From the NCBI GenBank assembly GCA_905371865.1, contig CAJPNA010000041.1:1-9589 (forward strand): a stretch of 9,589 bases of DNA. Reading direction: 5' to 3'. The stretch is from an uncultured Carnobacterium sp. (GTDB taxonomy: Bacteria; Bacillota; Bacilli; Lactobacillales; Aerococcaceae). Both the position numbers and the translations under genes were made by a program. Positions 8,401-9,589 of the stretch are shown here, piece after piece. The notes under the pieces are model-generated. The model did no database searches, had not been told where the DNA came from, and saw nothing but the letters and a program-made list of their open reading frames with translations. Position 1 is the stretch's first letter, and every line of letters begins with the position of its first letter.

Positions 8401-9570
8401 CGCTGTTAATCCTGCTACATGTGCGAATTGACTTAACTTACTTCCTGCGCTAGTATCCATGCTATCTACCGCGGTAGCCATATTAATCATGACTTTAGAG
8501 AATGCACTACCACCTTTTTCTGCTTCGATACCTACAGAACTTAACGCAGTTGCTAGACCTAATACGCTACCTTCAGATAGTCCGATTTGTCTACCTGCCC
8601 CTGCTAGGTTTTTACCCATGTCTAAAATATCTCTTTCAGTTGTCGCAAAATTATTCCCTAGTTCAACCAGAGAAGAACCTACATTAGATACAAGATTTTG
8701 AGATGTACCCATGATATTCATGAATTTTGCTAATTCAGCTGCGCCTTCTTCACCGATGATATTTGTAGCAGTCTGAAGCTTTGCCATTGTTTCAACAAAT
8801 CCTAACAGGTTCTTATTTTGAATACCTAATTGCCCTGCCATTTGCCCCATGTTCGCTAACTCTTTAGCAGCTACTGGAATGTCTGTGGACATTTTACGGA
8901 ATCCGTCACTAAATTCTTTTAGTTCCGATGCAGTAGGGTCTGTGGTCTTACGTACACCCGCAATCGCTTTTTCGTAATCAATCGCTTGTTTAGCAACTAA
9001 ACCAATCCCACTACCTAGAATAGCGCCTGCAAACGTCCATCCCCTTGCAACGTTTAAAATTCTGTTACCAGATTCAGTTAATCGTTTACCGCTAGCTTCT
9101 AAAGAGTTACCTGCTTGTAAAAATACATTATTTGCTTCAGCATGTTCTCTAGCTACTAACTGATATTCTTTACGATACGAAGCTAAACTACCTGTTGCAT
9201 CTACTAATTTATGCTTTAGTTTTTCAATCTGCGCTTCGTGTTTTTTCTCGATAGAAGTTTGTTCTTTTGTTTTAGTTCCTGTTTTTTCTATTTCCAAGCG
9301 TACTTTCGATAGTGCTTCTTCATGTTTATTCAGTTGGAGTTTAGTTTGTTCGATAACCTTTTCAGTCGTTTTAAACGCTTGTGAAAGTAAAGACATTTTA
9401 GTTGTTGCAGATTGCGAACCTTTACCTAATAATTTAATCTCATCATCAGAAGCCTTAATAGCACGTTTTAATGTTCTAAGTTGTTTTTGTGTTGCTGTTA
9501 ATCCTTGTGTAAATTCAACGTTATTCAATCCTAACTCAACAACTAATTTACCAAATGGTGTTTCTGCCAT
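5452..9570 (-). CDS. Phage tail tape measure protein (TP901 family core)
   Basis: This 1372-residue protein sets tail length and fills the tail tube before DNA ejection. Residues of about 25-165 are helical and coiled-coil-rich. Residues of about 195-380 carry the TP901-type core: YEKAIAGVRKTTDPTASELK, then GQMAGQLGI, then a Gly/Ala-rich stretch ending GIEAEKGGSAFSKVMINM. Hydrophobic segments occur at about 178-195, 535-556 and 620-653, as is usual in tape measures that contact the membrane. Residues of about 660-960 are highly charged coiled coil. Residues 979-1131 hold Trp-phased 30-residue repeats. Near the C-terminus is the conserved tape-measure motif ATGTDSHNGGLAFLGDGG (about 1232-1249) followed by LPKGTKVWSS. 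No lytic domain is visible. The ATG at 9570 has AAAGGAGGT upstream. The stop overlaps the Dit start (ATGA). Confidence 0.95.
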   Translation of the reverse strand: MAETPFGKLVVELGLNNVEFTQGLTATQKQLRTLKRAIKASDDEIKLLGKGSQSATTKMSLLSQAFKTTEKVIEQTKLQLNKHEEALSKVRLEIEKTGTKTKEQTSIEKKHEAQIEKLKHKLVDATGSLASYRKEYQLVAREHAEANNVFLQAGNSLEASGKRLTESGNRILNVARGWTFAGAILGSGIGLVAKQAIDYEKAIAGVRKTTDPTASELKEFSDGFRKMSTDIPVAAKELANMGQMAGQLGIQNKNLLGFVETMAKLQTATNIIGEEGAAELAKFMNIMGTSQNLVSNVGSSLVELGNNFATTERDILDMGKNLAGAGRQIGLSEGSVLGLATALSSVGIEAEKGGSAFSKVMINMATAVDSMDTSAGSKLSQFAHVAGLTAEEFANMFKSSPEKALASFIEGLGKANEKGETAISILQEMDIKEVRLRDSLLRAGGAHELFNKAISMGNKAFKENTALQKEFNTFNDTTASKLERAKNKITDVAIEAGSKLLPAFATFLDKSGYVVDGIKDTVEWFSNLPEPIQKTAFSLTGLFIAGGPVLGMFGQAKNMLGLFNSGLGKLLKNVGDAQIEGQSAKGVFDLVSGTMQDVGSNSTVASTGMSVLGKEIATTGGLASRLVGIGLNPWVLGAVSVVGIGAVAWKLFGQRISETAKTSEKMKRWGADVSDQIDKALNEAEKFGNNAQVYVSKGLTIDPNVKNEAQKQFSGMFDALKSTADKQIEEIETSYNKLPEKVKGALSKEVEERKSQIGASKKVIEENEARINEIYDKASQERRKLTREEIAEINQLRKEAYQEEANILSANAKERKKIMENLTESLTKLDDEELLKRQGYLEKLGKLEQQTEQENLNSLKELWQKGTISSKSYAEQKLTIEKEFQAKMKEVAFQRYQAYKEEIERNNKLDTELAQERNEVIKDKMDNMLKQYGLTVEEMEKVSKQQATNLSLRAKFISEIMEEMGRKLSDSTKKANVAWEAMITDEKTGNIVENIDTVLKKAISSEQGWNDLKFVIHNAKLTTNAKEQIQKALEESGKWNDLDLETKSFLTATNIGETLAHILQDKGKWDELTIEEKQAVLNYSGLNDGMLKMIEAKNLWDDTEFVKKLAEINTNAPDSQNKIEKLLESYGVLLRRIQNPANVRTITDADGTARQVDGLTERVERNIAVSGQGSYFNTSTNAGDVSSEIENYNWLVNNSYDKTVRFTVAYQETGTSVLDTWHNMINSGRRYATGTDSHNGGLAFLGDGGRREPFLTPQGVFGVSPSTDTLYNLPKGTKVWSSVDNFKRDTLHKPYLLGYLSQLPRFAKGTVKSFLDKTNVRVPDVFKSSSNVDNSTYSPTLHIEHFHTDNGMSVEELFKQFAWLVKREGDRA
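5463..5473 (-). promoter_or_regulatory. Ribosome binding site of Dit
   Basis: AAGGGAGGGAG on the minus strand holds two overlapping Shine-Dalgarno cores inside the end of the tape measure gene. The proximal GGGAG is 7 nt before the Dit ATG at 5455. It confirms the start and suggests independent initiation in addition to coupling through the ATGA overlap. Confidence 0.8.
6178..6636 (-). repeat. Trp-phased 30-residue repeats in the tape measure protein
   Basis: Tryptophans fall at residues 979, 1009, 1039, 1069 and 1100, a spacing of 30, 30, 30 and 31. Four of the five begin a W-[ND]-[DE]-[LT] motif (WNDL, WNDL, WDEL, WDDT), and a helical stretch ending near Gly or Lys follows each. The repeats are diverged at the DNA level, so they are old rather than recent duplications. 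The last unit ends at about residue 1131. Confidence 0.75.
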
Positions 9571-9575
9571 ATTTT

Positions 9576-9584
9576 ACCTCCTTT
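9576..9584 (-). promoter_or_regulatory. Ribosome binding site of the tape measure gene
   Basis: AAAGGAGGT on the minus strand has its GGAGG core 6 nt before the ATG at 9570, a near-perfect anti-SD match. The only other bases beyond it in the window (9585-9589) are too few to show the upstream gene. Confidence 0.9.
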
Positions 9585-9589
9585 CTAAG

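Noticed and set aside
7535..8701. Other plus-strand open frames of 60-97 codons opposite the tape measure gene
   Set aside because: They are short, antisense to a strongly supported gene and have no recognisable domain, so I treat them as shadows. The same applies to the plus frames at 261-464, 4028-4279, 4446-4749, 4905-5114 and 5447-5668.
1..9589. Avoidance of GGCC
   Set aside because: I saw no GGCC, but GGC itself occurs only about ten times, so absence is unremarkable at this base composition; CCGG and GCGC are both present.

Overview
The window is a contiguous piece of the tail and host-recognition module of a siphovirus or prophage. It is AT-rich (roughly 35% GC by eye), and every supported gene lies on the minus strand. 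The protein families, the strong AAGGAGG-type ribosome binding sites and the choline-binding-type wall repeats point to a phage of a low-GC Gram-positive host. Streptococcus, Gemella or a relative fits best, but the sequence does not fix the genus.

Read in the direction of transcription (high to low coordinates), the layout is as follows. A tape measure protein (9570-5452) is followed by a distal tail protein, Dit (5455-4727). Next is a tail hub/tail-associated protein, Tal (4730-2595), carrying inserted cell-wall-binding repeats. Then comes a DUF859-type tail fibre/receptor-binding protein with a pyocin-knob-like segment and a C-terminal head (2598-601). A 94-residue coiled-coil protein of unknown role follows (580-296). 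Last is the 5' part of a membrane-anchored coiled-coil protein that runs off the window (247-<1). The first four genes are joined by 4-bp ATGA or GTGA overlaps, the signature of one translationally coupled late operon. No promoter, terminator, RNA gene, CRISPR array, transposase or integrase is visible.

The first four products should build the tail and its tip. The tape measure sets tail length and sits inside the tube. Dit caps the tube. The Tal trimer closes it, and the DUF859 protein forms the peripheral adsorption device. The last two small genes occupy the position between adhesion and lysis genes, where holin-associated proteins are common.

Two observations stand out. First, I found no GATC tetramer anywhere in the 9.6 kb, although GAT occurs more than 100 times and other tetramers of the same composition are present; this suggests strong selection by GATC-specific restriction. 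Second, an acidic linker plus about 3.5 choline-binding-type repeats is spliced into the middle of the Tal hub domain, giving the tail tip a wall-binding module separate from the receptor-binding head of the next gene. The tape measure also has a clean 30-residue Trp-phased repeat. Nothing here amounts to a wholly new defence or genetic system; the rest is a canonical tail module.
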